This document shows positions 8,929-17,020 of a DNA stretch of 64,000 bases, in pieces; positions within the stretch are counted from its first letter, which is position 1; every line of letters starts with the position of its first letter. The notes beneath the pieces were generated by a model, which worked only from the letters and a program-made list of their open reading frames with translations, made no database searches and was not told the DNA's origin. Origin of the DNA: Niallia taxi (GTDB taxonomy: Bacteria > Bacillota > Bacilli > Bacillales > Cytobacillaceae). A program made the position numbers and the translations under genes. Location: NCBI RefSeq assembly GCF_032818155.1, contig NZ_CP102590.1, forward strand, positions 1,364,001 to 1,428,000. The letters are read 5' to 3'.

Positions 8929-9021
8929 AACGGAAGGGGAATGTTTCAATAAATCATTACTAGATAGTTTAACAATGTAGTATTACCATTTATGGTCATA
9001 TATTCCTCTTATGAAGTATAG

Positions 9022-9456
9022 TTAATTGCGAGATTAGCGGATGAGCAAAGAAATAATGTAGTCCCATCAAATTCTTATATAAAAAAAGCATTAACATTTA
9101 TTCATCAGCACTATGATTGCGATATCCAGGTGAAAGATATCGCTTCGATCTTGAATTTACATCCGGGATATTTTCACCGGATCTTTAAACAGCATATTGG
9201 CTGTACAGTTATGGAATATTTGTCTTCTGTACGAATGGACAAAGCCAAAATGCTCCTATCCGATACGGATATTTCAATCAGTGATGTACCTGATTACGTA
9301 GGCATCAACAGCACACAGTATTTTAGTGCACTATTTAAAAAGCATACACTGGAAACACCTTTATTATATCGGAGAAAACATCAAACAATACGCAATACGA
9401 TACCGCGGGACGATGTCATTATAGAAAATTCAAGTGATAATTTTACACCATTTTGA
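9022..9456 (+). pseudogene. AraC family regulator, C-terminal half only
   Basis: The frame is open from just after a stop at 9019 to 9456 and encodes the complete pair of AraC helix-turn-helix motifs: VKDIASILNLHPGYFHRIF, then ISDVPDYVGINSTQYFSALF. The N-terminal sugar-binding domain is missing, and no good start signal is present; GTG 9130 lies inside the first motif. A full-length relative probably controlled the glycosidase gene 80 bp downstream. This looks like a decayed regulator left beside its target. Confidence 0.7.
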
Positions 9457-9474
9457 AGTGAATACGTAAGAATT

Positions 9475-9489
9475 TTGATAACGGTTACG
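9475..9489 (+). promoter_or_regulatory. Possible catabolite (cre-like) operator
   Basis: TTGATAACGGTTACG resembles the LacI/CcpA operator consensus with two mismatches. It lies 51 bp upstream of the glycosidase start, a fitting place for carbon catabolite control. Weak evidence. Confidence 0.3.
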
Positions 9490-9539
9490 CTAGCAATTTT
9501 GTTGCGATTTTTGTAAGCAAATATAAAGGAGAGATGTAT

Positions 9540-11042
9540 ATGTCAGTGAAGGTTGCGTTTATCGGTGCGGGGAGTATTGGTTTTACCAGAGGCCTATTGA
9601 AAGACTTATTGTCAGTGCCAGAATTGCAGAATATCGAAGTGTCATTTACTGATATAAATGAGCGTAACCTGGATATGGTGACGCAATTATGCCAGAGGGA
9701 CATAGATGAGAATAACTTAAATATTAAAATACATTCAACAACAGTCCGGCGGGAAGCGCTCCGCGATGCAAAGTACATTTTTTTAGTTGTACGAATTGGC
9801 GGGCTAGAAGCTTTCGAGCATGATATTGAGATTCCCCTTAAGTATGGAGTGGATCAATGTGTAGGGGACACGCTCAGTGCTGGAGGCATTATGTATGGCC
9901 AGCGCGGCATAGCGGCAGTAATGGAGTTCTGCAAAGATATTCGCGAAGTAGCTGCACCAGACTGCCTGCTCATGAATTATGCAAACCCAATGGCCATGAT
10001 CACATGGGCTTGCAATAAATATGGAGGCGTGAGAACGATTGGTTTGTGTCATGGCGTACAGCACGGTCATCAGCAAATCGCAGACGTCTTGGGCCTTGAG
10101 AGAGAAGAAGTTGATATTATTTGTGCAGGTATTAATCATCAAACATGGTATGTACAGGTTAAACATAACGGTCAAGACTTAACAGGGGAACTGCTCGAAG
10201 CATTTGAAAAGCACCCTGAATATAACCAGACTGAGAAAGTTCGCATCGATATGCTACGCCGATTTGGCTACTACAGCACCGAATCAAATGGTCATTTAAG
10301 TGAATACTTGCCGTGGTATCGGAAGCGTCCGGAAGAGATTAAAGACTGGATTGACTTAGGCAGTTGGATTAATGGGGAAACGGGCGGCTACTTAAGAATT
10401 TGTACGGAAAGCAGAAATTGGTTCATGAATGACTTTCCTAACTGGATGAAGGATTCGGCGCTGGTATATGAATTAACTGACCGCAGTGAAGAGCATGGTT
10501 CATACATTGTGGAAGCGTTAGAAACAGGCAGAGTGTATAGAGGGCATTTTAACGTAATAAACAATGGCATTATTTCTAACTTACCGGATGATGCGGTTAT
10601 TGAAGCGCCTGGTTATGTTGATGGGAACGGCATCAGCATGCCTACTGTAGGAGACTTGCCTTTAGGTTGCGCAGCAGTATGCAACGTCAGTATTTCTGTA
10701 CAAAGGCTCGCTGTTGAAGCGGCAATCCAAGGCAATGACAATCTGCTTCGTCAAGCAATGATGATGGACCCGCTAGTTGGTGCTGTGTGCAACCCGAAAG
10801 AAATTTGGCAGATGGTTGACGAAATGCTGGTAGCCCATGAGACATGGCTACCTCAATATAGCGAGGCCATTGCTAAAGCAAAAGACCGCTTAAAAAATGA
10901 ACCGCTAATCCCGACAAAACAAACGGATGGAGCGGCACGAATCCCAGTAAAATCAGTTGAAGAAATGGCTTTAAATCGCGACGAAATTAACCGAACTGCT
11001 GGAGCTGCGGATAAAGCCAAGAACAGACAACCGGCTAGTTAA
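9540..11042 (+). CDS. Glycoside hydrolase family 4 (alpha-galactosidase/alpha-glucosidase type)
   Basis: This protein of 500 residues has an N-terminal Rossmann NAD-binding motif (VAFIGAGSIGFTRG). The GH4 metal-site signature is present around NYANPMAM, CHGVQHGHQQ and GINHQTWY. GH4 enzymes use NAD+ and a divalent metal to cleave glycosides by an oxidation-elimination route in the cytoplasm. The CHGV motif and length fit the alpha-galactosidase/alpha-galacturonidase side of the family rather than the 6-phospho-glucosidases, but the exact sugar is not certain. ATG 9540 is eight bases after AAAGGAG. The truncated AraC gene upstream may once have regulated it. No sugar transporter is adjacent. 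Confidence 0.88.
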   Translation: MSVKVAFIGAGSIGFTRGLLKDLLSVPELQNIEVSFTDINERNLDMVTQLCQRDIDENNLNIKIHSTTVRREALRDAKYIFLVVRIGGLEAFEHDIEIPLKYGVDQCVGDTLSAGGIMYGQRGIAAVMEFCKDIREVAAPDCLLMNYANPMAMITWACNKYGGVRTIGLCHGVQHGHQQIADVLGLEREEVDIICAGINHQTWYVQVKHNGQDLTGELLEAFEKHPEYNQTEKVRIDMLRRFGYYSTESNGHLSEYLPWYRKRPEEIKDWIDLGSWINGETGGYLRICTESRNWFMNDFPNWMKDSALVYELTDRSEEHGSYIVEALETGRVYRGHFNVINNGIISNLPDDAVIEAPGYVDGNGISMPTVGDLPLGCAAVCNVSISVQRLAVEAAIQGNDNLLRQAMMMDPLVGAVCNPKEIWQMVDEMLVAHETWLPQYSEAIAKAKDRLKNEPLIPTKQTDGAARIPVKSVEEMALNRDEINRTAGAADKAKNRQPAS

Positions 11043-11048
11043 TAATGA

Positions 11049-11078
11049 GAAGGGTACAGCTTATGAGCTGTACCCTTC
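11049..11078 (+). terminator. Hairpin after GH4 gene
   Basis: GAAGGGTACAGCT and AGCTGTACCCTTC form a perfect 13-bp stem with a 4-base loop. No T run follows, so it may stabilise the mRNA end rather than terminate. Confidence 0.65.
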
Positions 11079-11144
11079 AGACTGTAGACAAAGTCTTCAT
11101 TTAGAGGATAATGTCTGCAAATAAATTAGTAAATTATACTTTTA

Positions 11145-11723
11145 TTATTTCTGAATTCCTCGCCAAAATACTTGCCACATTTGTTTTAGTCTTGTTTCAT
11201 AATGCTCCCGAGAGTAATTGACCATATAGAGGAGCATACCATCTAGGTTGCAGAAAAAGGATACTAAAATTAAGTCTATAGATATAAATTTTTCAGCCTC
11301 AGGATTTAATATCTTAAGTAGTACTTTTTTAATTTCTTCTTCACATTCTAGACATAGTTGAACTAATTTCTCTTTAAATTGTTCTGATGGTACAATAAAA
11401 TATCTATTTATGAAGTGTCCTAGCTCATTTTCAAAAAAATAATCGTTTAAAGATTTCATTAAGGCATATAAATTTTTTTCAATGGATTGATTCTCCATAA
11501 TGAAGGAATGATTTTGTACAAAATTAATATAGTCCTTCATTGCAAACTCACTTACACTTATAAATAATTCTTCTTTACCTGAAAAATAAGCATAAATAGA
11601 GGGTGCTTTAATATTTACTTCTATTGCTATATCCCGAATTGATGTCTGTTCATAACCTTTAGTAGAGAATAAGCTAAGAGCACTCCTAAGTATTTTTTTT
11701 CTCGTTTCTTCACCTTTACTCAC
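11145..11723 (-). CDS. TetR family regulator of the SMR efflux pair
   Basis: This protein of 192 residues has a clear N-terminal helix-turn-helix (TSIRDIAIEVNIKAPSIYAYF). It starts at GTG 11723, eight bases after GAGGTG. The ten bases carrying that ribosome binding site are duplicated in tandem at 11731-11750. It is the third gene of a minus-strand operon behind two small multidrug-resistance proteins. The natural reading is a drug-sensing repressor acting on the 38-bp palindrome before the operon. QacR-type regulators are the best known parallel. Confidence 0.88.
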   Translation of the reverse strand: MSKGEETRKKILRSALSLFSTKGYEQTSIRDIAIEVNIKAPSIYAYFSGKEELFISVSEFAMKDYINFVQNHSFIMENQSIEKNLYALMKSLNDYFFENELGHFINRYFIVPSEQFKEKLVQLCLECEEEIKKVLLKILNPEAEKFISIDLILVSFFCNLDGMLLYMVNYSREHYETRLKQMWQVFWRGIQK

Positions 11724-11758
11724 AAATTTTGCACCTCAATGCACCTCAATAAATGTGT

Positions 11759-12073
11759 TTAAGAGACTAGTTTTAAGCCTACTATGCTTATAATTATACC
11801 ACCAACTAAAGCTAATCTTTTAATGTTTTTCGATTCTTTGAAAACGAACATTCCCAATAAAACGCTCCCAGCTGCTCCAATCCCTGTCCATATCCCATAT
11901 CCAATACTAACCGGTATTTCTCTTAAGGACAAGGAAAGTAGGAAGAAACTAAGCAACATAAAGACAATTAAACCTATTGTGGGTTTGATCTTCGAAAATC
12001 CTTCCGAATACTTTAAGCATATAACTCCACCGACTTCCATCAATCCTGCTAAAACGATAAAAATCCAACTCAT
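11759..12073 (-). CDS. SMR family multidrug efflux subunit (second of a pair)
   Basis: This protein of 104 residues has four membrane helices. It keeps the glutamate of SMR pumps in helix 1 (GLMEVGGVICLKYSEG), the YGIWTGIGAAGSVLLG signature of helix 3, and a final IVGLKLVS helix. SMR proteins exchange protons for lipophilic cations. The partner gene ends one base before this start, so the two products probably form a hetero-oligomer like EbrAB or YkkCD. ATG 12073 is preferred over an upstream in-frame start because of an AGAGG site. Confidence 0.9.
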   Translation of the reverse strand: MSWIFIVLAGLMEVGGVICLKYSEGFSKIKPTIGLIVFMLLSFFLLSLSLREIPVSIGYGIWTGIGAAGSVLLGMFVFKESKNIKRLALVGGIIISIVGLKLVS

Positions 12074-12074
12074 A

Positions 12075-12452
12075 TTATATACTTTCCTCTCTATTAGGTT
12101 CATTAGATACAGTTATACTTTCCTCTCTGTCATGTTCATTAGATACAAACTTTAATCCGATAATACAACAAACTAAGGTTATAACAAATAGTAGTTTTAG
12201 CGGACTTACAGAATCACCTAAAAATACCATTCCTACAATTGCAGTACCAAATGAACCGAGACCAGTGAAAACGGCATATGCAGTGGATATTGGTAATAAT
12301 TTCAATGATTTGGAGAAAAAGTAAAAACTGAATGCCAATAATATTAACGTGGGTATAAGAACTTCTATTTTTGTAAAACCATCAGAATAAGACAATCCTA
12401 ATGCCCAACCTACCTCCAAAATACCTCCAATAATTAGATAAAACCATGCCAT
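12075..12452 (-). CDS. SMR family multidrug efflux subunit (first of a pair)
   Basis: This protein of 125 residues has four helices with the SMR glutamate (GGILEVGWALGLSYSDG) and the YAVFTGLGSFGTAIVG signature. It is longer than usual because its C-terminal tail is a tandem duplication: VSNEHDREESIT is followed by VSNEPNREESI. The repeat at DNA level is about 36 bp, and one unit also supplies the ribosome binding site of the next gene. ATG 12452 follows AAAGGGG. It leads the operon SMR-SMR-TetR, just behind a long palindromic operator. Confidence 0.9.
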   Translation of the reverse strand: MAWFYLIIGGILEVGWALGLSYSDGFTKIEVLIPTLILLAFSFYFFSKSLKLLPISTAYAVFTGLGSFGTAIVGMVFLGDSVSPLKLLFVITLVCCIIGLKFVSNEHDREESITVSNEPNREESI

Positions 12453-12473
12453 AAGTATTCCCCTTTCCAAGTA

Positions 12474-12511
12474 CACTAAAAATCTAACTAACGTTAGTTA
12501 GATTTTTAGTG
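12474..12511. promoter_or_regulatory. Perfect 38-bp palindrome, operator of the SMR-TetR operon
   Basis: CACTAAAAATCTAACTAAC is followed directly by its exact reverse complement. The inner TAACTAACGTTAGTTA is a typical TetR-family operator core. It lies 21 bp upstream of the first SMR start codon. Confidence 0.8.
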
Positions 12512-12544
12512 TAATGTAGAATAAGATTATATGCAAGTAAAAAA

Positions 12545-12622
12545 AAACGTTAATGAGGCTTTCCTTAAATTTTAAGGTGCCTTTTCTTATATCGCTATAG
12601 TGGCAGGATAGTTTAAGTTAAA
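12545..12622 (+). repeat. Modular intergenic repeat, copy 7 (short form)
   Basis: It has the hairpin half (GAGGCTTTCC to AAGGTGCC), CGCTATAGTGGCAG joined directly to GATAGTTTAAG, and no CATTCC block. This shows that the block is optional. Confidence 0.75.
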
Positions 12623-12759
12623 TTATTCAACAAACAAAAACTATTTTAAGGAAAATAAAACTTACCTTGATGTAGACTCGTCTATTAATTGGAAGGGAGT
12701 AAACAAAATGAAACAAGTAAGTATATGAAACATATTAAGTAATGGGGGAAAGAAGTAAA

Positions 12760-13230
12760 ATGAAAAAAATAATAAAAGTAATTCTAAATATAAGCTTTAT
12801 ATTTTATTTATCAGCTTTGGTATATTTACTGTTTTTAGGCTCAAGAGGATATTTATGGCCAGAAATATCTTTGATAGAATATTTAAAGTACTCATCTAAT
12901 TTTGTTCCATTTAAAACTATTAGTACGTATATTATGGCAATGTTCGACGGAAGTATGAACATGGATATACCTATAAAAAACCTTTTTGGTAACTTATTTA
13001 TGTTTTTACCAATGGGTATTTATCTGCCTTATTATACAAAAAAGTTATCAAAATTATTTACTTATAGTATATCGATGACGCTATTGTTATTTTTGATTGA
13101 ATTAATACAAGTAATTACAAGATTAGGAAGTTTTGATATTGATGATTTCATTCTAAATATGTTTGGTGCTTTAATGGGTTTTTGTATTTGCAATACAAAA
13201 GTTGTTCAGAAGTACTTTGCCATAGTATAG
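12760..13230 (+). CDS. VanZ-like membrane protein
   Basis: This protein of 156 residues has four hydrophobic segments with the VanZ-family pattern. An N-terminal helix is followed by NFVPFKTI, then a conserved NLFGNLFMFLPMGIYLP segment, then a helix leading to FDIDDFILNMFGALMGF. VanZ domains are linked to low-level teicoplanin resistance and envelope processes; the role here is not known. ATG 12760 is used because GGGGGAAAGAAG precedes it. A six-codon open frame (MKQVSI) with its own ribosome binding site lies at 12708-12728 and may be a leader peptide. Confidence 0.82.
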   Translation: MKKIIKVILNISFIFYLSALVYLLFLGSRGYLWPEISLIEYLKYSSNFVPFKTISTYIMAMFDGSMNMDIPIKNLFGNLFMFLPMGIYLPYYTKKLSKLFTYSISMTLLLFLIELIQVITRLGSFDIDDFILNMFGALMGFCICNTKVVQKYFAIV

Positions 13231-13357
13231 AGAATAAAACTTGAATTTAACTAGAGGGGATAATGTGATTGGGACTTAAATAGTGAATTAATTTCCTTAA
13301 TAAATTAGAATCAAAAAATATATTTTACAAGCTAAACAAAGTTAGAGATCAAGCTAT

Positions 13358-13494
13358 ATGGAAATTGCAGTTCTAGGTCAACGTTGGGAAGTGGAGTTTA
13401 TGATGGTACTGTAGAAATTGAAAAGTTCATTATCGATGGAGACTTTTATGATGGTAAGGAAATAGAAACCCTGATAAAAGATTTTAGTGATTAG
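13358..13494 (+). pseudogene. Frameshifted small protein gene
   Basis: From ATG 13358 the frame reads MEIAVLGQRWEVEFM and then fails. In the next frame it continues as GTVEIEKFIIDGDFYDG to TAG 13492-13494. Joined, it makes about 46 residues of a small acidic protein, now broken by a frameshift near 13400. I do not know its function. Confidence 0.45.
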
Positions 13495-13496
13495 TT

Positions 13497-13530
13497 CAAA
13501 ACGTCATATCACTAACGTGGCAGGATAGTT
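13497..13530 (+). repeat. Modular intergenic repeat, copy 8 (3' part)
   Basis: ATATCACTAACGTGGCAG is joined directly to GATAGTTGAATAAAC. It is a short form without the CATTCC block. Confidence 0.65.
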
Positions 13531-13537
13531 GAATAAA

Positions 13538-13579
13538 CAAAAAAGAGCATGCCTATTAAGGTGACATGCTCTTTTTTTT
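13538..13579 (+). terminator. Strong hairpin terminator
   Basis: AAAAAAGAGCATG pairs with CATGCTCTTTTTTT across a 13-base loop. It is U-rich on both strands and directly abuts the repeat. Confidence 0.8.
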
Positions 13580-13658
13580 ATTTGTTGTACTAGTATGGAA
13601 GTGTGCCTAGTTATGCCTTTTTGCTACTTTGAAAATATTGTGTACCTTTTAGAGTCGT

Positions 13659-13838
13659 TTAACTTTCTTTTACGAAGAAAATTTTTTTGATTTTAAAAGC
13701 TATAATTGCAACATATAGAATAATCACTGTCCATAAGTAAACTGCAGGAGTATCATCTTTAAGAAACCAGAAGATAAAGAAAACTAAAAATATAGAGTAC
13801 ATAAGTAAATCAAATAAATTTTGTTTTATGGATTTCAT
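13659..13838 (-). CDS. Small membrane protein with two helices
   Basis: This protein of 59 residues has two hydrophobic segments (LLMYSIFLVFFIFWFL and YLWTVIILYVAIIAF) and a basic tail (KIKKIFFVKES). ATG 13838 follows AAGGGG at nine bases; the longer frame from 13880 has no such site. Function unknown. It stands alone between repeats. Confidence 0.6.
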   Translation of the reverse strand: MKSIKQNLFDLLMYSIFLVFFIFWFLKDDTPAVYLWTVIILYVAIIAFKIKKIFFVKES

Positions 13839-14001
13839 TTTAGCAATACCCCTTGTTGTTTCAATATCTAATTTTAACATATTTTGGTTTTTATGAAAAT
13901 AATATGGAAAGGTTTCAAGTGAAGGTGATTATATGAAATAATGCTGTAATAAAAGTCACGTATACATGTGAATAGAGGGAAATCAGTGACATTCATCTAT
14001 T
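13839..14001. other. Intergenic, no gene seen
   Basis: AT-rich sequence carrying the promoter side of the small membrane protein gene. One degenerate echo of the repeat block (ATGCTGTAATAAAAG) is visible near 13941. Confidence 0.35.
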
Positions 14002-14088
14002 TAATAACGCAGCATTATGTAATAAATAAGGTTATTAAGAAATTAGACTTATTTTCTCTGGTACAAACGTGGCAGGATAGTTGAATAA
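14002..14088 (+). repeat. Modular intergenic repeat, copy 9
   Basis: It reads ACGCAGCATTATGTAATAAA, followed by TACAAACGTGGCAGGATAGT and TGAATAAC. The first half is diverged. Confidence 0.65.
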
Positions 14089-14180
14089 CTTCGCGAATAA
14101 CTCATCTATGGATTATTTACAAAGTTCTTAAATTAAATTAAAACGTTAGCTGAAAGAAGTTTAGTTTAGGAGGAGTCTAT

Positions 14181-14948
14181 ATGATATTAGAAAAAGTCAT
14201 AAATAGAATTGTAATACAAAGTGAGTATAAGCATTTTGTTGATAAGTATATAGATAATATACTTATCGAATTTAATGATAAGATTCATAGCATTTATATG
14301 TGTGGCTCGATTCCAAAAGGAACTGCTAAACCTTTTAAGTCAGATGCAGATTTTACTATTGTATGTGTAAACACCAAAGATATCGATTACGAAAGGTTGT
14401 CAAATATTAAAGACAGGCTTTTGGAAGAATATCCAGTAGTAACTAAGATTGATACGATAATTTGTTCGATTGACGATGTATTAAGTAAACCGAATGAGTG
14501 GGGTTTTTGGGTTAAGATAATTTGTGTTTGCATATATGGTCGTGACGTTGGTGAAAAAGTACCACCGATAATTATTTCTCCAGAGTTCATTTTAGACTTA
14601 AATACAGAGACCAAGGCGGAAGTAAATCGTATACATAATTTCCTTTGTAATGCTAGTGATAACACAATGAAAAATAGATATATTAAAGGTTACTCTAAGA
14701 GATTAATTCGTGCATTGTACTCTTTGGTATTAGAAGATACAGGTGTATGGCAAGATGACGTTATTAAGATGAAGAATGCCATCTTAAACTATTGTGAGAT
14801 TGACTCCGCTTTAGTTGATTATCTGTATGCTTGTTACTTGGATAGTAATGTACTTGTTGAAGAGTTTCTGGGAATTGCAGATAAAGTATATAGCTATTTT
14901 GAGAACGCCTTAAATGCAATGGCTGCTTCCAGAACTTCCTTCAACTAA
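14181..14948 (+). CDS. Nucleotidyltransferase domain protein (aminoglycoside-adenylyltransferase type fold)
   Basis: This protein of 255 residues has the polymerase-beta nucleotidyltransferase signature: GSIPKG followed ten residues later by SDADFTIV, where the two Asp residues bind the catalytic metal. A third acidic residue is likely in KIDTII. The C-terminal part is helical, as in aminoglycoside nucleotidyltransferases and the wider COG1708 group, which add AMP to drugs or other small molecules. The sequence does not identify the substrate. AGGAGGAG lies well placed before ATG 14181. A full repeat copy follows it. Confidence 0.8.
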   Translation: MILEKVINRIVIQSEYKHFVDKYIDNILIEFNDKIHSIYMCGSIPKGTAKPFKSDADFTIVCVNTKDIDYERLSNIKDRLLEEYPVVTKIDTIICSIDDVLSKPNEWGFWVKIICVCIYGRDVGEKVPPIIISPEFILDLNTETKAEVNRIHNFLCNASDNTMKNRYIKGYSKRLIRALYSLVLEDTGVWQDDVIKMKNAILNYCEIDSALVDYLYACYLDSNVLVEEFLGIADKVYSYFENALNAMAASRTSFN

Positions 14949-15007
14949 CACTTTGGATAGTTTGCGCAGTTGCCCGAAAAAAGGACCTTCAAATGTAAAA
15001 ATGAAAA

Positions 15008-15135
15008 TTATGATCCTAACGGGGGCTTTTCTTATATAAAAGGAAAGCCTATTTCTTATGGTGCTATAGTGGCAGCATTCCTGTAATAAATGAAAACATA
15101 GCTTATGGAAGAAACGTGGCAGGATAGTGTAAGTA
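15008..15135 (+). repeat. Modular intergenic repeat, copy 10 (best full copy)
   Basis: The parts in order are: CCTAACGGGGGCTTTTCTTA, the hairpin GGCTTT...AAAGCC followed by TATTTCTT, GTGCTATAGTGGCAG, CATTCCTGTAATAAATGAAA, GCTTATGGAAGAAACGTGGC and AGGATAGTGTAAG. I use it as the reference unit. Confidence 0.85.
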
Positions 15136-15183
15136 CATCACAAACTACATCATAGAACTGAAATCTCTAATAAAAAGTGCCAT

Positions 15184-15225
15184 GCCCAAAAAGCGACCTT
15201 AATAAAAATAAGATCGCTTTTTGGC
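15184..15225. terminator. Bidirectional hairpin terminator
   Basis: GCCCAAAAAGCGACCTTA pairs with TAAGATCGCTTTTTGGC. It lies between the convergent nucleotidyltransferase and EamA genes. Confidence 0.75.
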
Positions 15226-15309
15226 TATCTAATTGAAATAGTTTCTGCAATTTTTCTATAATAGCAGAATTTCTATAATAAATGAAAAACCCTTTTTTTA
15301 GAGTGTTAA

Positions 15310-16251
15310 TTAGACTATACTCTTCTTCCTGGTATTATTAATCCGATTATGCTTTTTCTCCCATTTCTTTTCGATATAACCTGTCCCAAATAGAACTCCA
15401 GCTACAATAAATAAAAATCCAATTAATTGTGAAGATTCAATGGTTTCTTTTAAGAATATTGCAGAGAACACAAGACCAAAAAAAGGAACAAAGTTATTAA
15501 ATATGGCTGTTTTTCCTGCTCCAATTTGCTGAATCGAAGCATTAAAAACAATATATCCAACTCCTGTTGCAACTACCCCCGACAAAATGAATAGTAAGTA
15601 AATATATATATTGGCGGAACCCATCTCACTAACGCCTTTAGGTTCGGTTATAAAACTAATAATTAATAAACCTATTGAACCTACTGAGTACATTATTGTT
15701 GTTACCTGTTTTGAATCAAGTGTTGCTGTTGCCTTTTTTACAAAAATAAAACTAATTGCTTGAACTAACATTGCAATAAATATAATCAATTCTCCGTGAG
15801 AGAATTGTATGTTATTGATTGAACCACCTTTAATAAAAAATACACCAATTATTGCGAGGATAAAACCTATCGTTCGTAGTGTGGTTAATTGTTCACCTAA
15901 AAAAAGGACAGCTAGGACTGCTGTTGTAAGCGGTACTAGTGCAAGAATTAAGGAAGCATTCGAAGCATCAATCATTGTTAAACCTACAGCTATAAGTCCA
16001 TGATGAAGAATGACACTAAATAGCATTCCAAGTAGTGTATAAAGCCATTCTCTTTTCGTTAAACGACGGAAGGATTTCCCAATTGCAATTAATATTAATG
16101 CTGTAATTCCAGCCATCATAATTCGAAAAGCCGTCATGGTTTGTGGAGGTAATGCCTCCACCAAAACTTTAATTAAAACCATATTAAGTCCCCATAAAGC
16201 AGTGACAAAAACTAATAATCCATAATTTAGTAATAGTCGCTTTTGATTCAT
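15310..16251 (-). CDS. EamA family (DMT) transporter
   Basis: This protein of 313 residues has ten predicted membrane helices in two EamA repeats of about 130 residues. Examples are FVTALWGLNMVLIKVLVE at the start of the first half and FIFVKKAT at the start of the second. The short basic tail is KKWEKKHNR. DMT carriers export metabolites or amino acids; the substrate cannot be read from sequence. AGAAGGAGG precedes ATG 16251. It is followed on the minus strand by a terminator and preceded by a YbaK-like gene on the same strand about 100 bp away. Confidence 0.9.
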   Translation of the reverse strand: MNQKRLLLNYGLLVFVTALWGLNMVLIKVLVEALPPQTMTAFRIMMAGITALILIAIGKSFRRLTKREWLYTLLGMLFSVILHHGLIAVGLTMIDASNASLILALVPLTTAVLAVLFLGEQLTTLRTIGFILAIIGVFFIKGGSINNIQFSHGELIIFIAMLVQAISFIFVKKATATLDSKQVTTIMYSVGSIGLLIISFITEPKGVSEMGSANIYIYLLFILSGVVATGVGYIVFNASIQQIGAGKTAIFNNFVPFFGLVFSAIFLKETIESSQLIGFLFIVAGVLFGTGYIEKKWEKKHNRINNTRKKSIV

Positions 16252-16355
16252 CCTATTCCTCCTTCTAACTTATTATTATTTTATCTACTTCCAATCAAAT
16301 GCGAAAAAGTTTATTAGAACTAGAATTAACTATTTAGAACAACTTTTTCTTAATA

Positions 16356-16895
16356 TTACATTTCAATAATAATAGGAATGTGCTTTGTATAGGTAAGGAA
16401 GTTATTGACAATTAAGTTTGTTTTAACTTTTAAATATCCAGTTGTCGTTCCATCACTACATCCATACCACTCGTCTAAAAGCACATCTTTATCAATAGCA
16501 ACCTTAACAAGATTTTCCTGATCCATTAATACACCGAATACAGTAGCAGCCCCGACTTTTACGCCCAATATATGTTCCATTAGCTCTACTGGAGCAAAGG
16601 ATACACGTGATATGCCAAGTACATTGCTGAAATTTTTTGACTTGAATGGTTTATCGGCAGTAGTAATAAATAAATAAAATTCATTTTTTTTGCTATTGCA
16701 GAGGAACAGTGTTTTTACCATTTTCATATCCAATTTGTTATTAATCTCGATACAATCATCCATTGAAATGGCTTCATCTGTATGGACTCGTTCAAATGAA
16801 ATTTGTAACTTTTCCAATGATTTATAGACCTTTTCTTGAAGTGGAGTCTTATAGCTATCTGGAGCTTTTTCTATAATATCACTCACAAAAAACAT
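16356..16895 (-). CDS. YbaK/ProX-type aminoacyl-tRNA deacylase
   Basis: This protein of 179 residues covers the YbaK/EbsC domain. It shows the KTLFLCNSKKNEFYLF strand region, a central lysine-rich loop (ADKPFKSKNF) and the VGAATVFGVLMDQENLV segment typical of ProX/PrdX. These stand-alone enzymes hydrolyse mischarged Ala- or Cys-tRNA(Pro). It is divergent from a LysR gene, with an inverted repeat in the shared gap. It may share regulation with the transporter downstream. Confidence 0.82.
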   Translation of the reverse strand: MFFVSDIIEKAPDSYKTPLQEKVYKSLEKLQISFERVHTDEAISMDDCIEINNKLDMKMVKTLFLCNSKKNEFYLFITTADKPFKSKNFSNVLGISRVSFAPVELMEHILGVKVGAATVFGVLMDQENLVKVAIDKDVLLDEWYGCSDGTTTGYLKVKTNLIVNNFLTYTKHIPIIIEM

Positions 16896-16940
16896 CTTTA
16901 TATCCCTTTCCTTTCTTAACTTGAATTATTAATAGTAATA

Positions 16941-16990
16941 ACATATCATGTTCACATGTATTACAAAAACGAATATTTCGCATGATATGT
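16941..16990. promoter_or_regulatory. Inverted repeat in the YbaK/LysR divergent gap
   Basis: ACATATCATG at 16941-16950 is exactly mirrored by CATGATATGT at 16981-16990, 30 bases apart. The position between divergent genes suits a LysR regulator binding site. Confidence 0.5.
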
Positions 16991-17020
16991 ATGACAATAA
17001 CAGATGAGGTAGGGAAGAGA

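Noticed and set aside
9804..10175. Minus-strand open frame of 123 codons
   Set aside because: It lies entirely inside the GH4 gene, has no start signals and no recognisable domain; a shadow frame.
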